A stretch of DNA of 64,000 bases from Notospermus geniculatus (taxonomy: Eukaryota > Nemertea > Pilidiophora > Heteronemertea > Lineidae), in the NCBI GenBank assembly GCA_002633025.1, contig NMRB01000005.1, forward strand, positions 1,244,165 through 1,308,164. The letters are read 5' to 3'. Position numbers and translations under genes: made by a program. Every line of letters begins with the position of its first letter. Positions within the stretch are counted from its first letter, which is position 1. The notes under the pieces are model-generated. The model saw nothing but the letters and a program-made list of their open reading frames with translations, did not search any database and was not told where the DNA came from. This document shows positions 34,401 through 46,333 of this stretch, in pieces.

Positions 34401-37400
34401 CGTAATTCAAGAGTGACTTGGTGTGGACGTGCATGAAAGAGTGTTTTGTCCTGAACCAGAAAAATAATACAGCGGAACCTGCCTTAGCAGACACCTCTGC
34501 CTGGAGGACACCTCTTATATATGTGACCCGCTCTGGCGAAAAGAGTCGCATGTTGCTCAGAACGTGAGCCTTAGAAACGAAATGAGGTGACACCAGGAGA
34601 GAATGGAAGAAATAGATTCTTTCAGATTTCATAATAGGCAGACAACACATTTGGTCTCAACCTGCCAAGGTAAAAGAGTGACATGCGTCTGGTTTTGCCA
34701 GAGCGGGTCACATATGTAGGCCTAAGGGGAGAAGATGGGAGTGGATGAAGCAGCTGTGTAAGAAGAATCAGGAATGCGAGGATGAGCATGGTGGCGTAAT
34801 GGCGGGAGAGTCTGGTTCATGACCGGGAGGCTTGGAGTTTTGGGACTTTTGGCTGAGCGTTGCCACTCTGTCCACTCAACCGGTGATTACCAGGCAACCG
34901 GGTGATTTTATTGAGGTTATTGGTTAACCACTTCACTTTGGGAGACTGGATTTCCACTCCATGATGATATTATGTGACCACAGTGCCACATACTTTAAAT
35001 GCACTGACATCGCATACCGTACTTTTAAACGTGACGTCATAACGGCACAAATTTCCATAGTGAAGTGGTTAATACAGGAGTAGATGGCTTCATCATACGC
35101 AAATCCTCCAAAAGCATGGCATGCAGCAAAGAATGTGTCAACATGCTGCTCACCAACAGAACTAGGCACTTCTGTTTTTCCACCCAATATTTCATAGGGG
35201 TTCTCATCATCCAACCAATCAGGAAGAAGCTTGGTTCGTCTGATTACGGAACCCTGTGTACTTTGGTCTTTATGTGCGATAAGGGAGTGGATGAAGCAGC
35301 TGTGTAAGAAGAATCAGGAATGCGAGGATGAGCATGGTGGCGTAATGGCGGGAGAGTCTGGTTCATGACCGGGAGGCTTGGGGTTTTGGGACTTGGCTGA
35401 GCGTTGCCACTCTGTCCACTCAACCGGTGATTACCAGGCAACCGGGTGATTTTATTGAGGTTATTGGTTAACCACTTCACTTTGGGAGACTGGATTTCCA
35501 CTCCATGATGATATGATGTGACCACAGTGCCACATACTTTAAATGCACTGACATCGCATACCGTACTTTTAAACGTGACGTCATAATGACACAAATTTCC
35601 ATAGTGAAGTGGTTAATACAGGGGTAGATGGCTTCATCATACGCAAATCCTCCAAAAGCACGGCATGCAGCAAAGAATGTGTCAACATGCTGCTCACCAA
35701 CAGAACTAGGCACTTCTGTTTTTCCACCCAATGTTTCATAGGGGTTCTCATCATCCAACCAATCAGGAAGAAGCTTGGTTCGTCTGATTACGGAACCCTG
35801 TGTACTTTGGTCTTTATGTGCGATACATTGAAAATCTGCTGGTTTTTCACTTGGGAGAGACGGAGTTTCTCGATTTTGACCTAGATATAGGGGAGCATGA
35901 ATTATTTTACATCCAGATCATCTAAACCCTTGTCAACCCCTCTAAACACATTTCATGTTCACTCCTGCGTGTAGGAGTGAAATGCACTCAGAGTGGTAGA
36001 CAGCATGCAGGAGTGAAATGCGTCCAGAGCGGTAGAAAGGGGTTGCCTTTCTATCTGGTGCCCGGTGATGTCGACAGCGGTCACATCCAGATACTGGAAT
36101 TGGTTAGATGAGGGGTTAAAGTTGTCTACGGCTTTGAGGTTAATGCGTGGCCCAAAATGATGGCGACTTAAAATCTTCTATGAGGGTTAGGATCCAAAGT
36201 CCATAAATGGGCAGCTGAACTGCAAAATGCATGAGTTTGCTATAGAGGCTTTGCAAATGACGTCACAAGCCGCTATGCTGGAGGACACATGCTGCAGACG
36301 CGCAGCGAAATGAGCTGTGCATGCCCCAATGACGTTACATCAAACAATGGCGTGGCGCACTTCACGCAAGCCACGTCACGGTCGGCTCACCCCTCTGCAC
36401 CCTGTGTCCCAAGAATGGCCGCCAAGATGACGTCATTGCAAAGCCTCTATAGGGAGGTTAAAAGTGTCATGGCTTCAGCCCAACATGTGATTTGATAGCA
36501 TGTTATGAGGGGTTCAACACAAGCTTCAAGACATACAAGATGCCAAAACCAGCCAAGAACGCCCGATGACACTTTAGACCGCCCAGATCTAATCTATTCA
36601 CTCAGCATTCAGAATAAAATTTGGATAGATTTTAGTACGTCTTACCAGCTGTTCCAGCCACATCAACATAGCTGTATGAACTGTCATTTGCTGCAACACT
36701 TTCCTCTAGTTTATAAGTACTGGTACCGGTACTTTCGCTCTGATGCAAAGTGGAATGTGATAGCTGTGCTCCGACACTTTTTACCATTTCATATGGTTGA
36801 GAATAATCTGAACTTTCTGACATTTGTCTTTGGAATTCTGTTTTGTCTGCATTGCTGACCAGCTCCCTCGGCTTTGGTAAAGGAAGGGGAACTTTCTTTC
36901 TCTCTTCATTGGGTGATCCTTGACTTGCATCACTCCCAACTCGGTGTCTAGGAAGGGCCTTAGGAGCGTCAATTTTACCAGTTTTCTCACCGCTATTAGT
37001 TTTTTTCCATCCCTTTATACGATTCGACTTTGCAGCCGCCTCTGGTTTCACTGCAGTTTTTTCATGAGGTAAAGATGACTTTTGTGATTTATCCATAGTT
37101 TTCTCGACGCAAACTTTATCGATGGATGATGCCCGTTTTTTGGCCACAGGATGTGCCATAACCCCTGCGACTGGTATCCCAGTGTGTTCCAATTTCTGGC
37201 GGAGTTCGTTCACATTTGCTACATGTACATGATCTTCAACATCGTCACTCTGATAAGATACGTCAGCACCATTTTTTCCCTTCTTAGCTTTACCTTTCAT
37301 CATTTGCTCACCAAAGTTCAGTAGGTTCTTTTCAGTTTTTCCTGACTCGTCTTTCTCTAGTGTCGATTGAGATCTACCCTTCTCAGCACTTCCCTTCTTG

Positions 37401-40400
37401 GGAGGTAAATCTGGAGACCGAGACGAGTCACCTATCACTGACTTTTGTTTCCTCTTAAGAGAACCTAACGAAAACTTCCGTTGTACAGGGAGCTTTTCCT
37501 GTTTTGTTGTAGGATCCGACTTCCTGCCATCTTGCTCAGGAAGCAGATTTGTCTTCTTCACAGGAAGGGCTGGTGGACCTTGCTTTTCCTGCGTTGCGTT
37601 TGAAGTTGGGTCTGATTTCCTACCATCTTGATCAGGAGCTGGGCTTGTCTTTTTCGCGGGCAGTGCCGGTGGCCCTTGTCCCCAATTTCTACCTTTGTCT
37701 TCTGTGACCGTCTTCGTACCGGGCTGAATCCCCGCATTCATCTTGCTGAGGCTGCTGGAAACTGCATAGAATTTATCTGGCGTTTCATCATCTTCGTCCG
37801 TTACCATGTTTGCAATTGTTTCCATGATGATTTTTTCTGCAGCATGGGACGACAAACGTTTCTTTGGTAGTGAATCAGCATTCACGTAGATGTCTTCATT
37901 CACATCTGAAGAAAACACTAAAGTTAGATAATACTAAACAAGAACGTGCACAATCTGCCCTCCAATGATAAAAGGCAGTCCCTCCATTGATGAACAGAGG
38001 GGGCATGGTTGATCCAAGTAATAGCTACTCTCTCCACTTCAGTGTATTTGATAGTACAAACACCACTATTACTTCAAGCGATCACCATCCCACTGCTACT
38101 GCCGTTCACCACTAATGGCAAAGCACCTTGAAATGTAGTTTTAATTTCTTGTTTTACTGACAGATGGTTCTGCATTCAGGTTGGAAATCGGTTCATTACA
38201 GGTGGCCAAAAGGAACCAAGCAACTGAAATTGGCCATGCACCATCGGAGTTAACGGGTTAAACATCAGACTTGTACCAACTGAAGGGGGAACAGTACGTT
38301 AACCCAATAAAGCCACCTATTTTTTGGCACTTTCCATCTGTAGCCCATACCCCCCTGAACTGCCACTGCATTGAGCTGCATAGAAAGATGTATAATCAGT
38401 CAAGGCGGTTTATGGTGGTATCGGTGTCTGGCGACATGGCGGTTTGTGGTGCTTTTGGCAGTACATGTAATTGATGATTTTGATTTCTACATTAGAGGTG
38501 ATGGCCGGATTTTTATCAAAATGGCCATGGGGTCATATGAATAAAGACTAGCAAATGCTTTTACTTCAACTTTGTACAGCATTGCTTAATGCATTTGCAT
38601 TGCAAAATTCAAGTAAAAGCATTTGCTAGTCTTTATTCATATGACCCATGGCCTTCTAGGCGGGTCACGGCAGGGCGGTTTGGAGCGGCATGGGGTCTAT
38701 TGGGTTACGTATTCAGTACGGAGGTCTTACCTTCTTTTTTATCCCCAAGGTTCATCCCCCTCACATCTTCATAGATATCCTGAAATAAAAAGAATAAGCG
38801 AAGGGAAATAAAATCTCTGAAATTACACAAATCCTGTGTTATAGTTTTTCCATGGAAAGTGGTCAGTGACAGCCTTCTAATGAATACCTACATATGTATA
38901 TGCTGGGGATTAGGTACTTTTCACATTTGACAGAATGTAGCCTCGTCTGCTGATGGAATGAATGAATCATTGGCTGCCACATAAACTTTTCTATTTCGGG
39001 AGGTTTCTAAACCAGCAAATGGTGTACATGACTACATGTGGGCACTACTGTTCCTTGCACTAACCAGGCCTACTGTGCTGCACGCACACTTACCTCAATA
39101 ACTTCTCTCCCCGCCCCTTCCACCACCACGTTCTCATAAAGGTGATCTTTAATCATCGATAAATGTTGCTCAAATAATTCAGCGATTGCTTGATGAACGA
39201 GAATGTACTGATCCTGAAGAAGAAGAAAAGTGTTACAAAATTCAGGTTGGTAAGTTCATACTTATGACGTTGATTTCCATGTCGCACACATACAATTATG
39301 TAAGGGTATGGTTTTGTTTTAAAATATTACTTACAAAGTGCACAAAAGTGAAATGAATCTGAGAAAACTATGTCTACCTTGGTCTGCACACAGGATAGTC
39401 TTTGCTTCCTCATCTCCACAATGATGTTAAAAACATTGAATTCCTCTGTCAGGGTCTAAAAAAAATTGGGAATGTTTATTACAGGCACAGAAGAAATGAA
39501 GATCAATCACACTTCGTGGTTTCTAAAGTCAACCAAGAGAATCTTGCACTTTTTCAGAGGAAACGGCCATTTTGAATGGCCCAAGGCCATGTGCCCACCT
39601 CGGGGGTACGTACATATAGAGTGGAACATTAGTGGACATCTTCGTTAGAAGGACACCTCTATATTGAGGACACCAGAGTTAGGGATCGTCTCCAAATTGT
39701 TTTCGTTTCAAACGCGTTTGAAACGAATGTCAATATCGTTTCAAAATCGTTTGAAATTTTTGTAGTCCAACGAAACTGAAGTGATTCTCCAACGATTTTC
39801 AAAACGGATTTGAAACGAATTCTCCCCAAACGAAAAGTATCTACAACGAAGAGCAACGTTTCTGCCCTAACGAAAAGCAAACGTTTCATGCGCCAAATAG
39901 AATGCAAAAACGTTTTCAAATTGTGTCAAACGAAATCCAAACGAAATGCAAACGTTTTTGCGCCAAACGAAGCGATGTTTCGGCGTCATAGGCCTAGGTG
40001 CATTGCAGGAAGCGATAGGCCTAGGCCTACATGTGCATGTCATTCTTTCCGTATCGAAGGCTCCTATCGGTAGTGACTTTCATAGGCCTATATAGGCCCT
40101 ACTGTCGTTGACATTTCAGGTCGGCATTGGTTTTCAGTCCGTTTTCAGTCCTTCAGCTCATCCTCCGTTAGGCCTATGTCCGTTGTATTCTACATAGGCG
40201 TACCGGGTAGGCCTAATCAATTTTAGGCCCAAGCCTAGCCTATTATAGCCTAGGCCTTATGTGTAAAGATGCTTCCTTTACATGATGATGAATAATTTAT
40301 TTCCATTTTCGACTTCTGAGCTCGTAACCACTGACTTCTGAGGTTGATTGTCTGGAATGAATTGATCATTATCTGTTTTGTGGCATTCTCACTGTAATAT

Positions 40401-43400
40401 CTAACAGGCCTAACTATTATTTCATCGGTTTTTAGGCTACAGTATGACATATGTCTTGGCCTACTGATCATGTACCATTGTACCACACTGGTGTATGGTG
40501 CTTCATCTCGATCATGAAATAAATTTATTTTCATTTTCAACTTCTGAGGTCATAAGTACTTGACTTCTGAGGTCGATCGATTGCAATGAATTCATCATGA
40601 TCTGTTTTGAATACCATCATCTATGTAATCATGTCGTACATGTACTTTGTGCATTCAAGCACCCAGCCAAAGTTGGATGTTTCGATCATAAAATTGATAT
40701 AGGCCTCTGTGTTCCGTCGACCCATCCTCCTCGGTCGCCAGATTCGGCAAACGTTTTGAACAAACCGTTTGAAGTTCGTGTCAACGACTTACACCCAAAC
40801 GTTTGGAGCGAGGGGAAGAAAACGTTTCAACTTCGTTTCATATCATCCAAACGTTTGTCTCGCCGGACAAACGTTTCTCATGACAAAAATATCAAACGAA
40901 ATTGCAACGAAAATGTGTGCTATGCCAAACGTTTTTCAGTCAGTTCTCAAACGAACTTTTTCGTTTGAATTCCGTTTTTAAAAAGCCTTTTCAAATTCGT
41001 TTAAACGAATTCCAAACGTTTCTATTTTGGAGACGATCCCTTAGGTCCCAAATTGTCATTTCTATTCATTTTGACCTCCTTTAATGAGGGCACCTCTCAG
41101 CTGACGACAGCATTTTTCAGTGTCAAAATGTGTCCTTAATCGTGTGGTTCTACAGTAGTCTCAAAGGCCAGCCACGTGTTTCAACTTTACTCCTCTATTG
41201 CGACAGGCCTGCATGCATTCAGTTCCCATCTGTCATGACTCACCCCATTTTTAAGAACATTCCATGCATAATCCACAGCACAGATGGTTCCTGTTCTTCC
41301 ACAACCGGCGCTAGATAGATAAACAAGGATGATTGTCAATAGACTCTATCACTCCAAAAGAGTGCAGCACCTGACGGGTCAGCGTCATGACGTCCCGCAC
41401 GTCATTTCATGTCTTGAGGCGAGACGAAAAAAAATCTAACTGTTTCACGACGTCATGATCGCTGAAACAACTGGATTTTTTTCGAGTCACATCATGGCGT
41501 TCAGAAGTGACGTGCGAGACATCATGATGCTGGATCCGTCAGGTGCTGCACTCTTTTGGAGTGATATCGTCTATTGGTTTCAACATGGGGAATGTAGGGA
41601 ACTGGTACTGGTAACTTTTTTGACACTTGGACTGACTCAGTTAATAATTAGTGAAGTCCAAGCCACATGAAAAACACACTACTGTACATGTAAGACAGAA
41701 TGGCAAGGAGACTGACCTGCAATGTACTACAATTGGATGAGAATCACCAGGCTGAGCAACACGGATCATCGCTATCATATCTAACAGGGACGTACACGTC
41801 TCCGGCGCGCCATGGTCTGGCCAATTTACATAGTGAAACTGCTGAATGGGGCGTTCAGTGGTGCCATCACTCGCCAGCAAATGACGAACCACGAAGTCTT
41901 CACAGATGAGATCTTCTCGAACCTAACAAGGAAGTAGGCCACATAAGATAATTGAGCATTCAGGAAGAAAGAAAACAAGTCAATAGAACCTCCCTTAGTG
42001 GACATCTCTGCCAAAAAGGACACCTCTCTATCAAGGATGCAGACAGTCGATCAAAAATCGATAATTTCTACCCATTCTGACCTCTGTAATCAGGACACCT
42101 CGCCAATACGAGAGAGCGTCTGTCAGTCATGAAGGTGCGAGTCTTTGATAGAAAGGTTGCACTGAATCAACTTCCTGGTTGAAATCAAAATCCCAAAGTA
42201 CCGGTATTTGGCCCGCTGAACTGATGACTTTTATTACGGTAGCAAAAAGATTGGTATTATTCTCTGCACTAGGGGTGGCGGTAGTGTGCAGCAAAAAAAC
42301 AACTTACCAGTTTTATATTTATGTTTCTAAACCATTTCTCCTCATCATTGTAGGGCCAATACCTCTCACACTTGGCCTGAAAATATGTTAAGTCAGGCCA
42401 CTTCATCAAAATAGCCAATTGTCCCCTCCTGCCTGCGAAAAATGACCCCACAAGGGACCTTCATCAGAAAAAGTCTGCAGGATTTGCAGACCTAAATTCT
42501 TTTGGCTTCCCATCCTGGCTTTTCCTACAGAAGGGTACCGGTAGACTCCGAACTTATTTCGTAATTAATTGAAAATCCCCAACTCTGATATTTCATGATT
42601 TCTTGACACAATTCCTACCTTTCCAGCCTCTCTTTCATTGCACGCCATGACGACAACCTCGACTTCATACTGCCATAGCATCGCCCAGAAATCATCGACC
42701 GTGTGAGGTAACGGACCCTGCGAGGCAATGTATGACGTCCGTCCCGTGGGACCCTGGAATAAACACGATACTTTGACATCCTTGTTTGTGAGCCTCTCTG
42801 CCATCTTTTTTAGCTCCCGTCCTCATGATTGTGCACTCTCTGATTTCTGTGGAGTGCAGCGAGCTTTGAACTCATGTCTGAGATGTGGCAGGTTCAATTC
42901 TTGACAGGGTCACAGTTAGTCCCCTCAATTACATGATTGAGATTGATCAGAAGGGGCTAAAGGGAATACTTTTTTGAAACTTAAAGTTTCAAAAAAGTGT
43001 CAGAGGGACTGGGGTAATGATGCCAGTGTTTTGCAACTGACGACACCTAAAACATGACACGAAAGCTCACATTCCTCACCTGAATGAAGTTGGCATTGAT
43101 ATAATCTGACCCAGGGACACCTTCAATAGGCAACAGACTAACTCTGGTGCAGTCAACTGAAAGTAGATGGCAATATTTGAAACAAATACCATGTGATAAG
43201 CGTGGGGAAGCATTCAAAATGGCAGTGATTAGGCCTACTTGGGCGCAATGAAAGAAAAGATGCAGTGTAGGCTACTGACTGAGTCAAGAGTGATGAAAAC
43301 ACACAAGCTGAAATCAACAAACATTGCCTGTCACCGCTCAAGTTCCAAATTCGATCTAGTCAGACTTCTGCATGTGATGAGGGTGACTCTCTTTGATATC

Positions 43401-45884
43401 ACACTCAGGTTTTTGCTGCTTACACCGGTCTCATCCTGCTCTACATTTATTCGCCAATATTTGTGAGCCGCTCTGGCAAAACCCAGGCGCGGATCCAAGG
43501 GGGGGGCGCACCCGCCACACGCCTCCCCTTTCGGCCAAAAAATCTTTAAAATCGACCGTGAAATTCTGAAATCTGGAGCAAATCATTGAAATTCACCACA
43601 GATTTCAATTTTTCTAGCACAGTGCGCCCCCTCTTTCCCGAAATCCTGGATCCGTCCCTGAAACCAGACGCTTGTCGCTCTTACCTTTGAGACCAAATGT
43701 TTGTCAGTTTCAATATTGTCTGCCTGTTACGAAATCTGACAGTAACCTATTTCTTCCATTCTCTCCTGGTGTTATCTTAGTTCATTCAGGCTGAACTTCT
43801 GAGCGACAAGCGTCTGGTTTTGCCAGAGTAGCTCACATTTATCATTGCTACATGTACTTATTCATGGAGTAATGGTGTATTTGGCATGTGGCTCTCAACT
43901 TCACATTTATCTTCAAGTGTTAACAAGCCCATATGATGTATCAGTTTCTTCCCGGCCATGACAGCACAGTAACACACTCTTGCATAATTGGATCATCTTT
44001 CTCAAGTCCAGTAATTAATGACAAATTTCCTGGAGGTGGATTCTAGTTTTGCTGAGTGTTCGTACAATACATGAACTTCCGTGTTGATTTATTCAACTAG
44101 AATTTCAATTAGTGTTTTTTCGTTTAAATATGAATAATGCATCTTACACAGAAGTTCAAAGTCCACATGGATGATTTCAGCAAGCTTAGGTCTAGGCCTA
44201 GTATTGAAATGAATTTCCTTAAAACATTGCACAATAGCTCAGCAACAAATATGGCATCATAGCTCATAGACAGCATGGGCAAATTTATGTACAGCTGTGT
44301 ATTGTACCCGCATCGGTCACAGGGGCGGAGCCACAATTTTGGAAAAGAGGGGGCGCACTGTGCTAGAAACATTGAAATCTGTGGTGAATTACAATGATTT
44401 GCTCCAAATTTCACAGTCAATTTTACAGATTTGTTGGCCGAAATGGGAGGCGCGTGCCGGGTGCCCCCCCCCCCCTCCCGCCGATCCGCACCTGGGTCAC
44501 CCCATCCAAGTAGTGATCGCGCTCAACGTTGCTTATAACTTGTAGCTCCGACGAGGCCAATGTGCTACCACTAGGCCATAAAGGAAATCCTCCATGGCCG
44601 GTGGGTTAAGCCGTGCCATATAGTAGCTGCAAGGGGTTCAATCAGCAGGAGGAAACCAGAATGCCTGGAGAAAACCGTCACTGACAAAGATTGTAATCCT
44701 CTCTTATCACATGAAGGAGTGGATTGGACCAGGGATCTAACCCGGAACCTCACACTGGTGAAAGTGTCAATCCTTCCACTGCACCACTAAGGGCCGTATG
44801 CACAGGTCACACTTTCATTAAAGTCCGACTTTTCTCAATGCTTCAAGCATAGAGAAAGTCTGACTTTAGCTATACTTTAGGCTAAAGTGCGACCCGTGAA
44901 TACGGCCCTAAAGCTCTATGGATTTCTGTGATAGGCCTACCGGGTACTTGTTAATATCATCTTACATGGACGTATATCCTTGTATCGATTCTTTCGGTTG
45001 TTTTCTTCCAGCGCTCCGACCAATGCAGCATATTCCTCATTCTGATTAAGTTGACGACTCAAGTCACGAAGTGCCTGAAAAAGAATTGCCCGATGTAAGA
45101 AATGTGCAAACTACAACAGGGACAGATGACACTGAGTATCGCACCCGGCCATCATCCAAGTCATCATATCTTTTGAATACAGAGAGAGGGCCAAATATGG
45201 CATTAGGCCTACTGGCTCCACTATTGGGTGATCTTATTAGTGCATCGGTAGGAGGAAACTGGAGTAACTGCGGTGAACCTGCCCTTTCTGAAGTAAAGAG
45301 TTTCCTTTTCATGTGGGAGAAGGCGACATAATTCCTTTTTCTCGCCATGACATCAACTATCAGCATGTGCCTCGTGTCATTCCAGGTTTCATCTGATTAT
45401 GATTGGGGTTCCGGCCGCCAAAAGGCAAATCCCCATTCATAATGTCATCAGGGGCACCAATCCAGGATTTGGGGAAAATAGAGGGGGTGCCATGTGGTAG
45501 GAACGTTGAAAATTGCTCCAAATTCCAGAATTTCAGTAGTCGATTTTACAGATTTGTTGGCCAAAAGAGAGACGCGTGCCCAGGGCGCCCCCGGATCTGC
45601 GCCTGGTCATACAAAAATCAGTACCGTACGATCGACGTGATGCCTTGAAGTTTCAACACAATCAAAATAATGGGTAAAATGTACTCTACCCGGTAGTTGA
45701 TTATACAAGCATAGGCCTATGTAAATCCTATATCATACATTGTATACCTATCAATATAGCACAGTTTACAAACATACAACACTACACACTACTCTGCTAC
45801 TAGCCCATGCCAACTTACCAGGAACTCAGAGCCAAGAGGATCATCTTCTGAAGAAAGTACCTTTTCCACCCGATCAAGAAATTT
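31472..45884 (-). CDS. PTPN12: PTP-PEST family protein tyrosine phosphatase (PTPN12/18/22 type), first exon not found
   Basis: Cytoplasmic tyrosine phosphatase of the PEST group, with an N-terminal catalytic domain and a long adaptor-binding tail. Exons: 45819-45884, 44966-45074, 43080-43156, 42619-42753, 42308-42376, 41717-41922, 41244-41310, 39378-39455, 39094-39213, 38731-38779, 36646-37905, 33950-34005, 32365-33213, 32032-32074, 31663-31713 and 31472-31530; phases match, 1,097 residues. Catalytic marks: [29 protein letters not shown], the WPD loop NWPDHG, and signature [10 protein letters not shown] split by an intron. The tail has Pro-rich SH3-ligand repeats ([18 protein letters not shown]) and tyrosine motifs (DIYEDV, DIYVNA, QPYEMV, YSYVDV). 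The last residues [16 protein letters not shown] match the conserved PTP-PEST C-terminal box. Vertebrates have three such genes; this is probably their single counterpart. The start methionine exon should lie above 45884. Confidence 0.93.
34101..34358 (-). mobile_element. tRNA-derived SINE
   Basis: On the minus strand the head reads GAGAGCTGAGTGGTTATCAC, then GGTTCGAATCC as a B box, like a serine/leucine-type tRNA with a pol III promoter. The body (GGGATTTCATTCCCGGCTCT, CATGGGACAG) recurs near 62370-62445. It lies in the PTP intron between exons 12 and 11. Confidence 0.75.
34520..34713. mobile_element. ATGTGACCCGC inverted-repeat element
   Basis: Ends ATGTGACCCGCTCTGGC.. and GCCAGAGCGGGTCACAT are inverted repeats; the interior (TTTCATAATAGGCAGACAAC) is shared with 43459-43838. 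It is inserted in a degraded CAGTGG-type MITE. Confidence 0.7.
34928..35068. mobile_element. TTAA-flanked CCACTTCACT MITE (unit 1)
   Basis: Inverted ends CCACTTCACT between TTAA sites (34924 and 35069). The same element sits at 35472-35612 in the duplicated unit, so it was present before the duplication. Confidence 0.7.
35472..35612. mobile_element. TTAA-flanked CCACTTCACT MITE (unit 2)
   Basis: Duplicate of the element at 34928-35068, with TTAA at 35468 and 35613. Confidence 0.7.
36241..36451. mobile_element. TATAGAGGC MITE, copy 1
   Basis: Ends TATAGAGGCTTTGCAAATGACGTCA and the near-complement with ATGACGTCATTGCAAAGCCT. CRE-like TGACGTCA words lie near both ends. Related copies are at 50619-50789 and 51148-51358. 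Confidence 0.8.
38530..38647. mobile_element. GTCATATGAATAAAG hairpin element, copy 2
   Basis: GGGTCATATGAATAAAGACT with AGCAAATGCTTTTACTT forms an almost perfect hairpin with the right arm. It matches 10356-10450. PTP intron. Confidence 0.8.
39618..41155. mobile_element. CAGTGG-type MITE split by a later insertion
   Basis: The left part (39618-39681: AGAGTGGAACATTAG.. AGGACACC) and right part (41041-41155: ..GTGGTTCTACAGTA) together form one degraded CAGTGGAACC MITE. The element at 39682-41040 sits inside it. Confidence 0.65.
39682..41040. mobile_element. 1,359-bp Harbinger-like element with AACG-rich subterminal arrays
   Basis: Inverted ends GGGATCGTCTCC are flanked by TTA on both sides (39679-39681 and 41041-41043). 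Both subterminal zones (about 39700-39975 and 40750-41030) are packed with AAACG/CGTTT words, often as AAACGTTT or AACGAAA. The middle contains a degraded direct repeat (about 40283-40380 and 40500-40610, core GACTTCTGAGGT) and no recognisable protein. The 3-bp TTA duplication suggests PIF/Harbinger. Confidence 0.8.
41338..41576. mobile_element. Fold-back element, CAATAGAC ends
   Basis: CAATAGACTCTATCACTCCA with AAAGAGTGCAGCACCTGACG pairs with the right end. Inner pairs contain ATGACGTC and its complement. It lies directly upstream of the PTP exon carrying GRTG, within an intron. Confidence 0.75.
43459..43838. mobile_element. ATTTGTGAGCCGC element interrupted by a 5-bp-duplication MITE
   Basis: Outer ends ATTTGTGAGCCGCTCTGGC and GCCAGAGTAGCTCACA pair as inverted repeats. 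The inner piece 43484-43660 is a later insertion that duplicated AAACC; removing it restores GGCAAAACCAGACGC, which matches the sister arm GCGTCTGGTTTTGCC. Confidence 0.8.
43484..43660. mobile_element. CAGGG/GGATCC MITE, copy 1 (AAACC duplication)
   Basis: Ends CAGGCGCGGATCC and GGATCCGTCCCTG with AAACC on both sides. The interior, GCGC(C/A)CCC-rich ends around AAATCATTGAAATT, is shared with the four copies below. Confidence 0.85.
44320..44494. mobile_element. CAGGG/GGATCC MITE, copy 2 (GGTCA duplication)
   Basis: CAGGGGCGGAGCC start, GATCCGCACCTG end, GGTCA directly repeated on both sides. Confidence 0.85.
44555..44790 (-). mobile_element. tRNA-derived SINE, minus strand
   Basis: On the minus strand: TTAGTGGTGCAGTGGAAGGA (A-box-like), GGTTCCGGGTTAGATCC (B-box-like), then a core GGTTTTCTCCAGGCATTCTG and GTTTCCTCCTGCTG. 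Related cores lie at 50432-50618 and, truncated, at about 43367-43458. Confidence 0.65.
44791..44908. mobile_element. GGGCCG fold-back element (TAA duplication)
   Basis: GGGCCGTATGCACAGG.. and ..CCGTGAATACGGCCC with inner pair AAAGTCCGACTTTCTC-like and its complement. TAA flanks both sides. Confidence 0.75.
45449..45605. mobile_element. CAGGG/GGATCC MITE, copy 3 (GTCAT duplication)
   Basis: CAGGGGCACCAATCCAGG start, GGATCTGCGCCTG end, GTCAT on both sides. Confidence 0.85.
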
Positions 45885-46333
45885 CTGTAAAAGTAATTTC
45901 AGGGACATTCTTCACCAATTGTCTCATCTATTCTACTTTTAATACAGGTTCATCTTCACTGACAGGAAAGTTCTCAACCAGGAAGTAACATCATGAAGTT
46001 CCTGTAACTAACAACAGATGTCACCACTGAATAGTTCCCTGAGTGCTGGAGAGGGAGTTGAAGTACAATAAAAGAATTCCTACAACAATATACCAATAAT
46101 GATATGAATGACTAGGCCTATCCAAATGTATCCCAAGTGGCTTGTTTAACTGGCTGTTGTACAATATTTATTGCACAATATAGGGCCCAAAATGGGTCTC
46201 GTGTGCTTCTGGCATAATGGATGGAAGAAAGATTGGCAATAATATTGCTCATTTTGATCCTCATATTATGCAATAATATTGCACATGGATAGGCCGCTTT
46301 ACACCTTTTCATCAGAGGTTGTTGTTTTTTTTA

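Larger units (their letters stand above)
34737..35826 (-). repeat. Tandem duplication of about 546 bp with candidate PTP tail exons
   Basis: Unit 1 (34737-35282) and unit 2 (35283-35826) are nearly identical. On the minus strand each holds an open segment containing [11 protein letters not shown](I/T)LGG and [12 protein letters not shown], and a second one with [12 protein letters not shown] and [12 protein letters not shown]. Their composition (Pro/Ser-rich, NPYE-type tyrosine) resembles the PTP tail, and the region lies inside that gene. The first segment differs only by substitutions between units, but the second is frameshifted by 2 bp in unit 1. A TTAA-flanked hairpin (CCACTTCACT ends) cuts into the first segment in both units. 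I could not find splice sites with fitting phases, so they may be dead exons. Confidence 0.55.
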
